Made by a program: the position numbers and the translations under genes. This document shows, piece by piece, positions 22,308 to 33,615 of a stretch of DNA of 64,000 bases. The stretch is from Zhengitettix transpicula (taxonomy: Eukaryota > Arthropoda > Insecta > Orthoptera > Tetrigidae), in NCBI GenBank assembly GCA_037074705.1, contig CM073593.1, positions 59,277,501 to 59,341,500 on the forward strand, given 5' to 3'. Under the pieces are notes generated by a model. That model made no database searches and was not told where the DNA came from. It was given only the letters and a program-made list of their open reading frames with translations. The first letter of the stretch is position 1, and each line of letters starts with the position of its first letter.

Positions 22308-25300
22308 CTGTAATGAAATAAAGTTATTATTATATTTCATAGAAAATACAAAAATAAAAATGTATATTCTAAATTGATAAAATTCTGGTTTAAGAATGAT
22401 GATTGAGTCAAGAACAGTAAAGACTCGTTGCAGATGTTCTGAAACTGTTTTCAGAGTGAACTGAGTTACATATATCTAATGACCAATTTAACACACAAGT
22501 GTTCGAAGTGACATCAATATTGTGTCATTTCTCACTTAATTTACATTTGCACAATATATTTTTATTTCAATAACGCCTATGAAGTTAGCCACCTCCACCT
22601 TCATGCATAAGCTTTTTCCTGGTATTTAAAATGATTTATAATCACATCTGTGACATATTTCATCGCTGTGTGATGGACCAGTGATGGAGCTGTCTCTCAC
22701 AAACCATTCGTCAGTAGAAGCCCACACTTCAATTAATTAGATTTTTTGACAGTAACAAACTCAACTACCTCCAGCAAACTTTTCGTTCTTTCAAGCATTA
22801 AATGTTTATAAAGTCAATTCTTGAACTCTCATTGATGAGTGTAGCCTTGTTCATACTAAAATGGAATTTGTATTTAAGTACAGTTTTCAAGGCAATGTCA
22901 TACTTGACAGAACTGTACAGTAGGATTAGTGACAAATGTAATTTTATGCCGAAGAAATATTCTCTCAACTCTCATTGTCAGGTATTTTTATAATACAGCA
23001 AAATTAACAGTTCTGGTGGTCCTTTGCTACCAGCGCATTGGCTACATTTCGTTCGCAAACTGAGAATATTTTCAACGGTGGGCCTAGCCATGATCATAAA
23101 TATGCAGAGACGGAAAAATAAGTATGAGATTGTAAGTGGAAGCCTATTTTCCGTGTTGTGTTGCGTGGTCACATTGTCAACCTTGCACTGTATTCTTTCG
23201 CGGTGACGAATAACATTCTAGTGATCGGCTCGACTGCACTGGGAATATTCGTTATGTTTCACGCTAATACGGTCAATTGAGGCTGTTAATGGCAGAGTGG
23301 GCTATACACTTTCTGAACCAATTTCAGATAAAGTTTTTTTTAGTTTTTTCTTCCCATTTATATCCACAATTCTTTCTACTGCCATTTTATTGAGCGTTGA
23401 ATAAACTACGCTCAGATCACTCGGGAATTGAGAAGATGAACACAGACTTCCCTAAATCCGAGTTACATAGTTTTTGTCAAAAATGTGGGATAGTCCACTC
23501 TGGCATTAACCGCCTCAATTATGGACACTAAAAGTGATCAGTCAGTTAACATCAAGGTTTCTCGAGAAAGTTTAAAAGTCAAGTTTTTACCACTTGTAAA
23601 TAACAGCATTACCTCGACGAAAAAATGCTAACAGTTTCGTAAAAATAATCAATTAAAAGCGATACCATTTATTTCCCTATTCTGTAATTTCTGCCCGGAA
23701 TTGAATTGAAGAATATGACAAACTATCAAATAAAACTTAGTCAATGTCGATACCAATTAAAGCCAACTGATTACTTCCCAATAATGAAATGAGTCCATTA
23801 CAATGTGCAATAATGGTTTATTTTGAACTTTTCATTTAAAAGGGTTATGATATAGATAATCACTGATGTTACGAAATCCGACAGAATAAATACCAGCCAA
23901 CTGATGCTGCTTGTCAAAAATCTTTAAATTGACACACCCATTCATTCAGAGAGAAGGTAAAATAATCTAAAACTGTAATTTATAATTTTATTTGACTTCC
24001 ACTTTTCAATAATTGTTTTTCTGCGTTGTATGGTTTATCTAATAAATGCATTCACTGACTTAAAAAGTTGCAAAGTAGGGCGTTAAGTGTTATTTTATGT
24101 AGGAATAAAGATTCAGTGTAACAGTAATGTTAAGAGAAATGATTGTCAAGTTTCATACCATGAGATTTTTGTAAAAATGTTTTAAATAATGTTGTAGCCG
24201 TCCTATTTAAATAATTATTTAGCATATAAGTATTATAGGAACGCGTACAATGTTAGAACTAAGGTAGAATTAGATACAACTAGGTCTAGGTTATTTTTAA
24301 AACAAAACAGTATATTTATTAAATGAATAAAAGAATTTAACCAGTTGCCAATTCAAATAAGGCAGTGTGATTCCGTTAATAAATTTAAGAATAGTTTATT
24401 TAAACGTCTAAGTTTAATAAAAGTAAATTGAATAATGTAGAATTGAGTAGAATTATTAGAAGCCGTTAATGTTGGGAAATAATTATTCGGGTGTTTCGTG
24501 GACTGATTGAACAAAACTTATTTATTAGCTACTGGCCAAGGGTTAGCGAACTGACCGAAATAAGCCACTATGATCAAAGTCATCAGAAATATGAGAAGAA
24601 CGATCTATTTCTCGTAGGTCATAATTGATTACTATGACGAGTTATCTTTTGTATTAATCACTGAATTCCAAGGAAGAATCAAGAGCGGTTTGGATACCAA
24701 TATTATTACTATAAAGAATTGTGCAGGATGGTAAATACGTGCCCAGTGACAAGGTCTTCATCTTGGTGTTTCATCAGCCTTTCTCACGACGGTCATTAAA
24801 GATTCACCGCTTTCCAAAGATGTACAATTCAAAACGTATTACAATCACAATAGCGAATGGTACGCGAAAAGGAATATCAACTACTCAAGTTTTTCACCAT
24901 GTTTCTATTTATTCTGTAGCTTGGTGCTCATCTGTATGTGATGATCCTGTTATGTGAATGGAAAACCCGACGAATATTGAAAAATAACCATAGATATGCA
25001 TATATGTGTGTATGAACGTTTATGCAGCCGCACCTCCGCGGTTCGCGTGGTCCCATTTCCTGCACTAACGTTTTAATTTCCCGCGGGAATGACGAACAGC
25101 GCACGCACACCTACATTACGTAATGCAAGAGCAACTTCTCAACTCTGCTAACAGACGCGATGAAGAAATTTGCCCTAAAACACTCAAAAATTCTGGAAGG
25201 TTCATATGCAAGTTACACGGGAGGGAATTTATGACAGTCACAGGAGACCATAAGCATAAATTTGTACGTCCCCCAGCAAATATTCCTTAGAAAAGTGAGC

Positions 25301-26413
25301 GTATGTTAAAAAAAGGAAACAAAAGCTATATAAGCGAATAAGCTAAAAAAAACCTAGATGTTGCTAATAATTGAAATTCACAGGAGAGATCAATATAAAA
25401 ATAAATCTTTAGAAGAAATACCTAAATTACTATTTTTCATTTTATTATTCAAGTCAAACGATAACGAAGGAAAATATTCCGAAAGGAACGCCAAACATGA
25501 GATAGAAGGCCTTTGTTCACCTAATCTCCGCACTTAAGATTGAAAGAAATTCCGAGAGCAAATCTTGTCGCGCGAATCTGTGGAATTGCACCACTGTCTC
25601 TGTGTAATCTTTCGGCAATTGTGGGCACAGACTTGTCCGCTTCCGCCGCATGGAACAGACAACACACCAGTAGATGGTTTTGAATCGAGATGCTGGAACT
25701 TCGTTCCTCCTGGCCACTTCTCGAGAGTAACCTGCGCATCCGTCGTCGTTACTCCCATACACCCGATCGTCTGTAACAGGAAATCTTCCTGTTCTCGATC
25801 CACGAAATGATCGAGCACTTTTGTTTCGACTTATTTTGAAATTACTTAAAACGCAACATTTTTCTCAGAAATTTATTCTCCGCGGACAACACAACTCAGA
25901 TTTAAATGCACAGTGTAACTCTCGCATTCTCCCCACCTCTAAACTGACCGACTGACGGTTACGGTACTCACTGACGATCGAGTCATAAACTATCCGAATA
26001 ACCACGGACCTCACGTGTAAGTCATAAGCCGTCGTCTGGAGGGAAAGATCAAGGGGTTGTGTGATACAGTTTTCCTTTTCCGGCAAAATCTAAAACTGAT
26101 CGCAAATTTTTGGGTTTCCTGGAAAGTGAGAGTGAGGAAAGTGAGGTAGTTTTAAAGGGCATGAAGAACGTATTCTTTACTGACGTATTTGAGTTTGTAG
26201 CTTTGACGCTGAGAATGCGGTAGTTTAACGAAAACTCAATCGTATAAATTCTAGTAATATCATTCCAGTGGAATCAATGAAATATGATCAACCACCAAAC
26301 TTAAATTGCGACAGTTACTAAAACTATTCTCGAGGCTGTTCGCGGTTGGTTGACTAGATGTCAACTATTCCAGAACCACCCGAGTAAAAAGCCTACTGGC
26401 CACATTGCTTCGT

Positions 26414-26417
<4 letters not shown>

Positions 26418-26452
<35 letters not shown>
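26418..26452. repeat. (TC)n microsatellite
   Basis: About 17 TC units, pyrimidine on the plus strand. Confidence 0.95.
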
Positions 26453-26454
<2 letters not shown>

Positions 26455-28102
26455 AGGGTTGAGGATTCAGCTTTCGAAATTAGCAATGCTCGTGGTGCGA
26501 CGGTTAGCAAGACACAGCCTCCAGCCCAGTGCAACAAAAGTCAATATCAGCAGATCCCGTGATCCTTTCGTTCGTGCCACGGAATGAAACGTTGGTTCCA
26601 GGTCCCGTCCATACGCCTCAAATTGAAGGTGAGCGAATCCGATGGTCCACAGCATCTGTGCTGAGTTGTGAGCAATCAGGAGAGAATAACTTGAGCCTCA
26701 CAACGGGCCGAAGCAGATCAATCAACACAGGGAATGAATAGTCAAGAGATTGAGCCGGCTTCAATTAAAAAGCTTGCAACTCGCAACGAAAAAAAAAAGT
26801 GCCTCTCTCGTTAAAACTTCTACGTTCTTTGGAGATATGAACACCTCTTCAGGATAAATGAATGATTATTTCTCTAATATTTCGCTTATTTTTAAAGCGT
26901 GCCCGCTTTTACGTAAAATTTGTTGGCGTTACTCTAATGCCATTTGAAATGAATGGGCAAAATAAAGTTTGTGTTGACTGCATTTAAAATCTTTTAAATT
27001 TCCACAGCATGACATGATTTTGGCACGACAGTAAAAAATCTTGGAAGATAATTGACAATGAAGTGCTAGAGACAATTTTTTTTAACGAGCAAATACAAAG
27101 CCTTTTAACACAAATGTCAAGACTGGTATTTTTATAGTCAACCATGGATGTTAGTATATTATTTCCAAGGGTGCAACTGAATACATATTCTTTAATATAT
27201 TGAAGACTTCGTCTAAATTATAATTTCCATCAATCACAAACACGAATCTCGAGCATATTCATCGCAAGGGAACCGAATAGGATGTTGGAATGACAGACGT
27301 CACAAAGTCTATTTTCCAGCAAGTTCATCAATCTGCGTTTGAATCGGAAGACATATCAAAACACCCATGAAAAAAAAATTTATGAGGACTTTCAATATTT
27401 TCCATTTGCTGTATGAACAATTGATTTATGGCAATTAGGTACTACAGATTTTAAAAATCAACGTATTCTGGAACTGTAGGAGCGGAGGAAGACTGGTTAA
27501 TAAGCATTTATTAATGATATTACATGCATAAACTAGGGCAACGCGAGGCGCTGTCCACAGTGAATTACAGAGCATAAATCGTCTTTGCAGAGCGGAGCTT
27601 TTAATTGTTGAAAAATGTAATAAAAGACCCGAATCCACTCCTTGAAGATATTAATGCGTGCCACTAGTCTGTGTGCTACGGCGTGGAAGTGTTATCAGCC
27701 TGGTTTTCCAGCACGAAGGATACATATTCACTCACCATGAAAAATGGATAAGGTTGCCTTCCTTTAGAGTCAATAATTCCAGTTTGCTTTGAAACTTAAG
27801 CATTAACCTCAGTCAGACTGCCAGAGCGGTACAATTGTGTTCTTTCTACCAAATAAAATAACTCAATCCATTTTATGTAATTATATCAACGACACTGCTT
27901 TTTTTTTCAGTGCTTAGACATGTTATCAGTCTGTATATAATAATAAATTTCTATTATTATTTCCATTTTCTCACACTATTTTTAAAGGAAAAAATATCTC
28001 AATATTGCGAGTGGTCGATCAAGTAAAAAAAACCCAGAGATAAATGTATTGAATAAAATTTAAAATCAACTTAATGCAAAACAGTTCATCCCTAACTCTT
28101 GT

Positions 28103-28689
28103 GACCTCTTCAGGTGTTGTAAAATTCAATACGCCCTAATTATAAATAATGTTAAATTAAATATAAAATTTATAAAAAATGAAAAATTGTATAAGTAAAG
28201 ATTATATTTCAAAACAAATTACAAATTTAACTTAAGTTATTAAATTTGGAATTTGTTTTGAAATTTAATATTTAATTTAAACAATTTCATTTTTAAAATT
28301 CAAATATTTCATTACTTAAATTATGTTTTATTTTTTAAAATATTTTATTTTTAAAATTAAAATGTCATTATTTTGAATACCAATACTCCAATTTGGAAGT
28401 CTTGTATTGGAACAATTAAAAAAAAGTCCTCTTAAAATACTTTATTCATTTGGAACGTTGTAGAGGTAAAGAAGGAAGTCAGACGTGTACCATTGTTGTA
28501 AATGATGTGTTTTTAAATCAGGTATGCAAAATAATGAATCTTATCAGAGTGATAACTATGAGGAGATGATGTAAATATTCAAATTTCAGAGGAATTCGGT
28601 CATGGACGAATTAAATAAAGGATATACAACGAATTTTTACTTAATTTTTCATTTTTAGATTATAGAATTTAACAACACCTGAAGGGGTC
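28103..28689. repeat. inverted pair of hammerhead-like motifs
   Basis: GACCTCTTCAGGTGTTGT (28103-28120) is inverted relative to AACAACACCTGAAGGGGTC (28671-28689). Beyond the motif the two flanks share only weak similarity (TATTGAATAAA-type sequence). It resembles the tighter foldback elements elsewhere in the window but with a 540-nt interior and decayed GAAAC boxes. Confidence 0.45.
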
Positions 28690-29765
28690 CAAAAATTTAA
28701 GTTTATTGTAAATGTTATTGAATAAATTCATTTAATAAAATTACTTCTGACTTAATTGTCCACACGATCCTATTATTTATTAGTTAGACAATACTTAAAT
28801 TAAAAAATATATATTTTAGAAACACGAAATGAGATTAAATTGCCCAAATTTTTCGGACTTAATTATTTGCATATTAAAATGAATGTGATTTTGGAGGGTA
28901 CTGTATAAACTGACCGTAACGTGCGATAATTTTTCCGAATTTATCCTGCTCAGATTTTTATAGCAGTGAAACATCGCCGTGCGTCGACTAAATCAAGAAA
29001 AAAAAGGGAGAATAATTTAACAAATATTTCAAATATAAAGATTAGTTTTATAGCGCTATAGAGAGACGAATGATATGAATAATCAATCTTAGTAAAGTGT
29101 TATTCTATGTAGTATGTTCATGCAAAAAAGCCTTACACACTTATTAATTTTCATCATTGATAATGCGGACAAAGAAAGCCAGCAATTAGGTGTGGATCTC
29201 TTATGAGAAACGACAGCACAAAGACCATCTCGGGGGGCAATTTTTAAGACGCAGTCATAAATCTTAGGATGACGTTATATTAAGGCTGGAATAAGCAACG
29301 TATTACGGTATAAAAAAATCGCGATTACAAAATACGGCAAGACAAGGTATAAAAATAGCCATAGAACATTTCGGGTAATAGATCCGAGTTATAGGATCAT
29401 GTTCATGTGCCAATTTTTCTATATAATTAATTTAAGGAACTGCGTTATAGTGCAGTGAGGGACTAAATAATTTAATTTTTAGATTACTTATTCTGTAGTG
29501 GCCAAGCTGGCGAACTCAATTACAGTAAATGAACAGTTTGGTTTTGCATTGCGACAAATACACGGTTGCGATTTTCGGTGCCCCGGTGCTGTATACTAGT
29601 GTCCCGGTGATTGACTAAATGATTAGGAAAACCAAGCGAATGAAGAGAGAATTGAATTATATTGCAGAAGGGGTGATCAGAAACAAAGGTTACAAAGCCT
29701 GCAGTGAAACGTGTTCATTTTATTTCATACAACCAATACAGCCATTCGATTGTATATACAGTAGT

Positions 29766-29960
29766 TTATTTTTCGACATAGATTCCATATCGGTTTAGGC
29801 ACTTGTCGCTTCTATATATGAGTTTGAATATTCCCTCCTGGTAAAAACCCTGTCCTTGCGTGTTCAGCCACGTTGTTGCGAAGTGTTTCACCTCCTCCTC
29901 TGAAGCGAGGTGCTCCTTCAAGTGAGGAAAAACAGGTGAAAGTCTCTCCAAGGGCGACAT
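29766..29960 (-). pseudogene. mariner transposase C-terminal fragment, minus copy
   Basis: The minus strand reads PHLKEHLASEEEVKHFATTW, GQGFYQEGIFKLIYRSDKCL and NRYGIYVEK before a stop. This is the usual end of mariner transposases (SxEEV ... FYxxGIxKLxxRxxKCLxxxGxYVEK). The catalytic D,D34D core is absent; only the region after the last Asp remains. Confidence 0.75.
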
Positions 29961-30221
29961 CTTCCTTCACGACAACGCGCGACATGTTCAAGCAGTTGCA
30001 GTTTCGCAGCGACATCATCAACCACCCTGCCTACAGCCCGGATCTAGCTTCAAGTGACTCATCTTTTTCCTTACTTGAAAGGGGCCGACAATTCATTCAG
30101 ACGAGGAGGTGAAACACTAAGCGACAACACACAAGGAGAGGAGTTTTACCAGGAGGGAATATTCAAACTCATCCTACGAACCGACAAGTGCCTAAACCGA
30201 TAAAGGAGGCTATGTCGAAAT
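29935..30221 (+). pseudogene. mariner transposase fragment, plus copy
   Basis: In shifting plus-strand frames the sequence gives LHDNARHVQAV, INHPAYSPDLASSDSSFSLL, then EEFYQEGIFKLILRTDKCLN and a stop. HDNARPH and HPPYSPDLAPSD are the mariner motifs around the second and third catalytic Asp, so this copy extends further into the gene than the minus copy, but it is frameshifted and has stops. Confidence 0.75.
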
Positions 30222-30455
30222 AAACCTACTGTATGTACTATCGGTTAGCTGCATTGGTTGTATGAAACGAAATGTACACGTTTCACTGCAGGTTTTGTAA
30301 CCTTAGTTTCTAATCACCCTTCGTACAACTCCTTCCATCTTCGAAAATTAACGATCAAATTGACGATTCAATTAATAAACCAGGAGGCCTGAAATCTGCA
30401 TTGAAAGCCGGAGATGGTAGACGCTGGTTATTTTTTTAAACGATTGCAGACGTAC

Positions 30456-30581
30456 CTTTGCTTTGGCCGTTCGTGTCTCGCAGCACCGTACACTCCTCGA
30501 TCGTTCCGAATTGTCCGAACATGACCCGCACGTCGGGTTCGGAACATTTCTTCGACAGCATGCCGACGAAGAGTTTCCGTT
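30456..30581 (-). CDS. bru1: CELF/Bruno exon: N-terminal half of RRM2
   Basis: A 126-nt exon entering in phase 1 (completing a Glu codon) and leaving in phase 1 (G of a Gly codon). It encodes residues 1-42 of the visible protein, [17 protein letters not shown] onward to TNGQSK, the beta1-alpha1-beta2-beta3 start of RRM2 with RNP2 LFVGML. The acceptor is CTTGTTGCAG and the donor AAAG/GTACGT. It reads straight into the exon at 22228-22307 to make RNP1 KGCAFVTY. Its composition is unlike all downstream exons: I count 16 CpG dinucleotides in 126 nt and mostly G/C-ending codons, against 0 in the next exon. Confidence 0.95.
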
Positions 30582-31354
30582 CTGCAACAAGGATGAGATA
30601 CAACGATATTAAAAATTGCTTTTTCAGAAGCGGGTGAAAATAAATTCAAACAGGCATACGTGAGTAAATGCATAGAGCTACAACCATGAGAGAAATTCGC
30701 CAAGAATTCAGACTTAGCTAGTTGGAATGAAAATTAACACTTATGAAAACGTTTAAACCTATCTGGGGTTTCAAGCCAAACCACCTAATTGGGTGGCAAA
30801 CACATGGCGTCGTTTTAATGAGAGGGAATGGAGATCGAAACTGGCGGTTTTTTCAAGGTTTTTAAGTTGTCAAGGGAAATGACGGGAAAATAAGTTTACA
30901 GACCTCATGTCTCATACCTTACAAGATGTACTATTTTCACAAATTGTGATTAAAGAACGATATAAATCCGAAGAAAAAACGTTCTGGAATGCGGACACTG
31001 CAAATATGAAATTCAATAACCTCAGAATTTACTATTATCGTTATTACGTGTTCTGCCTACTGGCAGGCCCTAGGACTTGGTCTGTAAATTTCCTTCTCCA
31101 CATTCTCCGACCTTCGATTATGTCTTGCAACAAACAATTTCACCATATGATGTGTCCGAACCTGTTTCTCTTAAAATAGGAGTAGTTCTCATTTACTCTT
31201 ATTAGAGCGTCTTCTTTTTTTTACCAATTTACGATACCAAATAGATATAAATAATAACCACTAGAAAAATTCAAATGTCGGCAAGAATTGTCCTGTTGCA
31301 GACATTATTTTACAACACACAGTATTTAAATAAATGTGAAAAATCACACAAGGA

Positions 31355-31850
31355 GCCAGGCGAACCTTCCCAGGGAGGTCTGGAGGAGGCTACCTTTCGG
31401 GATGCCTTCACATCTCTCTGGTTTTTGAACTAAGGTTCCCACATGCCGAGGCACCTCGGCCTGTTTTGAGAGGTGGATGTTCCGGGGTCGCAGACCTCGG
31501 GCATACGGTAAGAGTTGTCCGTTATTTCTATTGGAATAGTCGGCCAGCTGCCTCCTAAAATGATCAAGGCACGGCGAGGGGAAAGCTGCGACCTCACAGC
31601 AAAACCCTCTCCCGCCAACGGAAGGGGTGGGACAAGTACCAAATGCCCGACCTACCTGATGGAGGTTTTTCTAGGGTTTTACCTGCATTACTTTTAGGCG
31701 AATTGCCGGGTAGTATCCTTAAACCATAGCCCGGGGGGCCTAGTTAATCCTTGGCTACCTTGCTCTACCTTTCCAGAATCCCCCCCCCCCTTTCACTCCC
31801 TTTCCTATGCTATAAGAGGGAAGTTGCCACTATGTGGATTACCCTATACA
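31355..31850 (+). mobile_element. interspersed repeat, copy 1 (LINE-tail or SINE-like)
   Basis: A roughly 500-bp GC-richer block nearly identical in order to 60188-60705: both contain GTTCCCACATGCCGAGGCAC, TGTTCCGGGGTCGCAGACCT, GGAATAGTCGGCCAGCTGCC and CCTATGCTAT. This copy lacks the poly(A) tail and has a C-run (31779-31790). The ORFs here are not conserved in frame between the copies, arguing for a non-coding repeat. Confidence 0.8.
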
Positions 31851-31934
31851 TAGATTATCTACACCTTCTTCCTACACCAACCTATTAAAAAAATTTAGTA
31901 TCAATTTAATAATAATTTATTAAACAAACACAAC

Positions 31935-31961
31935 GTTTCATCCTAATTCGGACCTCTTCAG
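31935..31961 (-). ncRNA. hammerhead-ribozyme-like core
   Basis: The minus strand reads CTGAAGA, G, GTCC - GAATTA - GGAT, GAAAC, followed by GTTGTG. The CUGANGA and GAAA boxes are intact and stem II can form four pairs with a six-base loop. It is solitary here and sense to the Bruno gene. Stems I and III were not established. Confidence 0.4.
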
Positions 31962-33198
31962 GGTTCAATTTCAATGACAGTTTAAGACATCAAAATCCTT
32001 CACACAGTATTTAATGTCACCGTAATAATATATTTCTTTAACGCCGTGTAGCGCCTAGATTTACACTTAATGAAATAAATTATTTTGATGGTTCTCGAGA
32101 TTAATGAGGGAGATAAAATACTTGAGAACATATTTCACGTACAATGCACAATTAAGTTTTGTTGAATTTAATTTTAACAGAAAATGTTAGTACGCAACGA
32201 ATTTTGTAACCGGATAAGTTTAGCAGCCGAGAAATAATGCATATTATATTTAATACGCGTTACATGAAAACAATCCTCCCTATTTTCTATAACACAATAC
32301 AAAATACTTACGATTGTTTTTTTTATAGGATTTCAACACGTAAACCAAGCTTACGTTTCTAAGGAATGAGACGTGTAACACTCACGTAGAGACAACTTGT
32401 TTACGACTTCGCCTATCATCCCATTAAAGATTTGTTTTCCGCAGCCATAATGACATTTTCCTTTCCCTCGGATATGTATCTTCAGCAGAGGAATTTTTTT
32501 GAAAACTTCCAAACCATAATGGCAGACACTGGCCAGCTCACAACATTAACTTTCGCGTTATACGTTCCCGTTGCAATACTAAATTTTATTTTCACGTCTT
32601 CAGTTCAAAATATGTACTAGAAATTTCAATATGTGGAGAGGCAAATTACGTTTTGTTCCTGTTGATTTGCCAATTTACCCACAGGAACAAAAACAACTTC
32701 TTCAAAATTAGTCACAAATTTATCTCTTTCCAATAAGGGCACCCAAGAAGTAAGGTAATTAAAATCGTATTCAGTTAGTAATTGTATAAAACCTTCATGT
32801 ATCACACGTACTCCATATAAGGAGACAATCATAAAGCAGCACTCTGTGAACCGGAATTGTCAACAATTAAAATGAGATCCAACAACTGTATTACATTAAC
32901 ACTGCACATTGTTTTCAAATGTCCTCGTCTTCAAGGCTAGACAACCTCGGTGGGAAAATATTGATTGATTCAATGATTGACAAACTAAGGCAGTGAATGT
33001 TCAAGAAGAATAATTTAATTGCAATATTTATTATTTAGAAACTAGAAGAAATTTAAACGAATGTGTCATTGGATACGTGAAACCTTAAAATAATTTACTT
33101 CAATACGAATTTCGCAATTTATATCGAAGATTTGTTTAATAGATACAGATTTAATGTAGATATATTTATCTGACTTAAATACAATTCTAAATGTATGA

Positions 33199-33501
33199 GC
33201 ACAGCTAAATTTGTCAGATATAATTTATTTACAAGAAACACAAAATTCACAACGTTTCGTCATCAATCTAGGACTTCATCAGGTGTATAATTGCCACATT
33301 CTTTCATAAATTTTAGCCAAAACTTATGTTATATAAATTTTACGTAGAAATTACATAACAATTTAGCCAGAATAATTTGGTTATTTATAAAAAAAATTAA
33401 TTACACCTTTGTACACCTGATGAAGTCCGAGATAGAGGGCGCAACGTTGTGAATTTTGTTTCATGTCAATAAATTATATCTGACAAATTTAGCTGTGCAA
33501 A
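33199..33501. mobile_element. foldback element with hammerhead-like arms
   Basis: GCACAGCTAAATTTGTCAGA and on to TATAATTTA (from about 33199) is a perfect 29-bp inverted match to TAAATTATATCTGACAAATT and on to TAGCTGTGC (ending near 33501). The arms continue through ACAAAATTCACAACGTTTCG on the left and CGCAACGTTGTGAATTTTGT on the right, about 100 bp in all, around a 120-nt centre. Each arm contains a CTGATGAAGTCC motif facing outward. No protein is encoded. Confidence 0.8.
33254..33282 (-). ncRNA. hammerhead-ribozyme-like core
   Basis: The minus strand reads CTGATGA, AGTCC...GAC, GAAAC, GTTGTG. Both conserved boxes are intact in this left arm. In the right arm (33417-33445, plus) stem II is better (GTCC against GGGC) but GAAAC has become GCAAC. 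It is sense to the Bruno gene and intronic if the gene continues upstream. Confidence 0.45.
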
Positions 33502-33615
33502 TTTAATTTACATTGGACTAAAGTGAATAGACTTAAGATAAAGATTTAAATTGCTAAAAAATTTGAGTCCCATTAGGCTGGAGGGGGTGGAGTGTCACAT
33601 ACTAATCATGAAATC

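Larger units (their letters stand above)
29669..30321. mobile_element. mariner-derived palindromic element
   Basis: The ends AGGGGTGATCAGAAACAAAG and its inverted partner CTTAGTTTCTAATCACCCTT form terminal inverted repeats that continue inward for well over 80 bp (CCTGCAGTGAAACGTG, CATACAACCAAT). Both halves carry the 3' part of a mariner-type transposase gene in opposite directions, meeting near 29925, so the element is a tail-out inverted duplication that cannot encode a full enzyme. Confidence 0.75.
22308..30455 (-). other. 8.1-kb intron splitting RRM2
   Basis: Splits the Gly codon inside RNP1 of RRM2. From about 22.7 kb upward the sequence is clearly richer in CpG than the DNA to the left. 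It contains a (TC)n tract (26418-26452), very AT-rich low-complexity DNA (28130-28380), an inverted pair of short motifs (28103-28127 and 28665-28689) and a mariner-derived palindrome (29669-30321). Several 60-90 codon ORFs at 24.7-26.7 kb have no recognisable domain. Confidence 0.85.
1084..30581 (-). other. bru1: CELF/Bruno-family RNA-binding protein gene (3' part, RRM2 to stop)
   Basis: Twelve exons, all with GT-AG introns and compatible phases, sum to 1364 nt and give 454 residues plus TAG. RRM2 is at about residues 2-80 (RNP2 LFVGML at 4-9, RNP1 KGCAFVTY at 42-49), followed by the family signature [20 protein letters not shown], a 260-residue Leu/Gln/Asn/Ser linker with YSGIQQYA near its end, then RRM3 (RNP2 LFIYHL at 371-376, RNP1 KCFGFVSY at 410-417) and the C-terminus [21 protein letters not shown]/Bruno proteins bind GU/U-rich elements in 3'UTRs and introns and control splicing, translation and mRNA decay. 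RRM1 is missing from the visible part. The choice of bru1/aret over a close paralog is inference from resemblance to the fly protein; family membership is near certain. Confidence 0.95.

Noticed and set aside
25517..25818. Overlapping 72-94 codon ORFs on both strands in GC-richer DNA
   Set aside because: ORFs in four frames with no recognisable motif; the overlap reflects low stop-codon density in GC-richer sequence.
30428..30703. 72- and 91-codon minus-strand ORFs over the RRM2 exon
   Set aside because: They are read in frames other than the RRM2 frame; the true product is given by the spliced exon 30456-30581.
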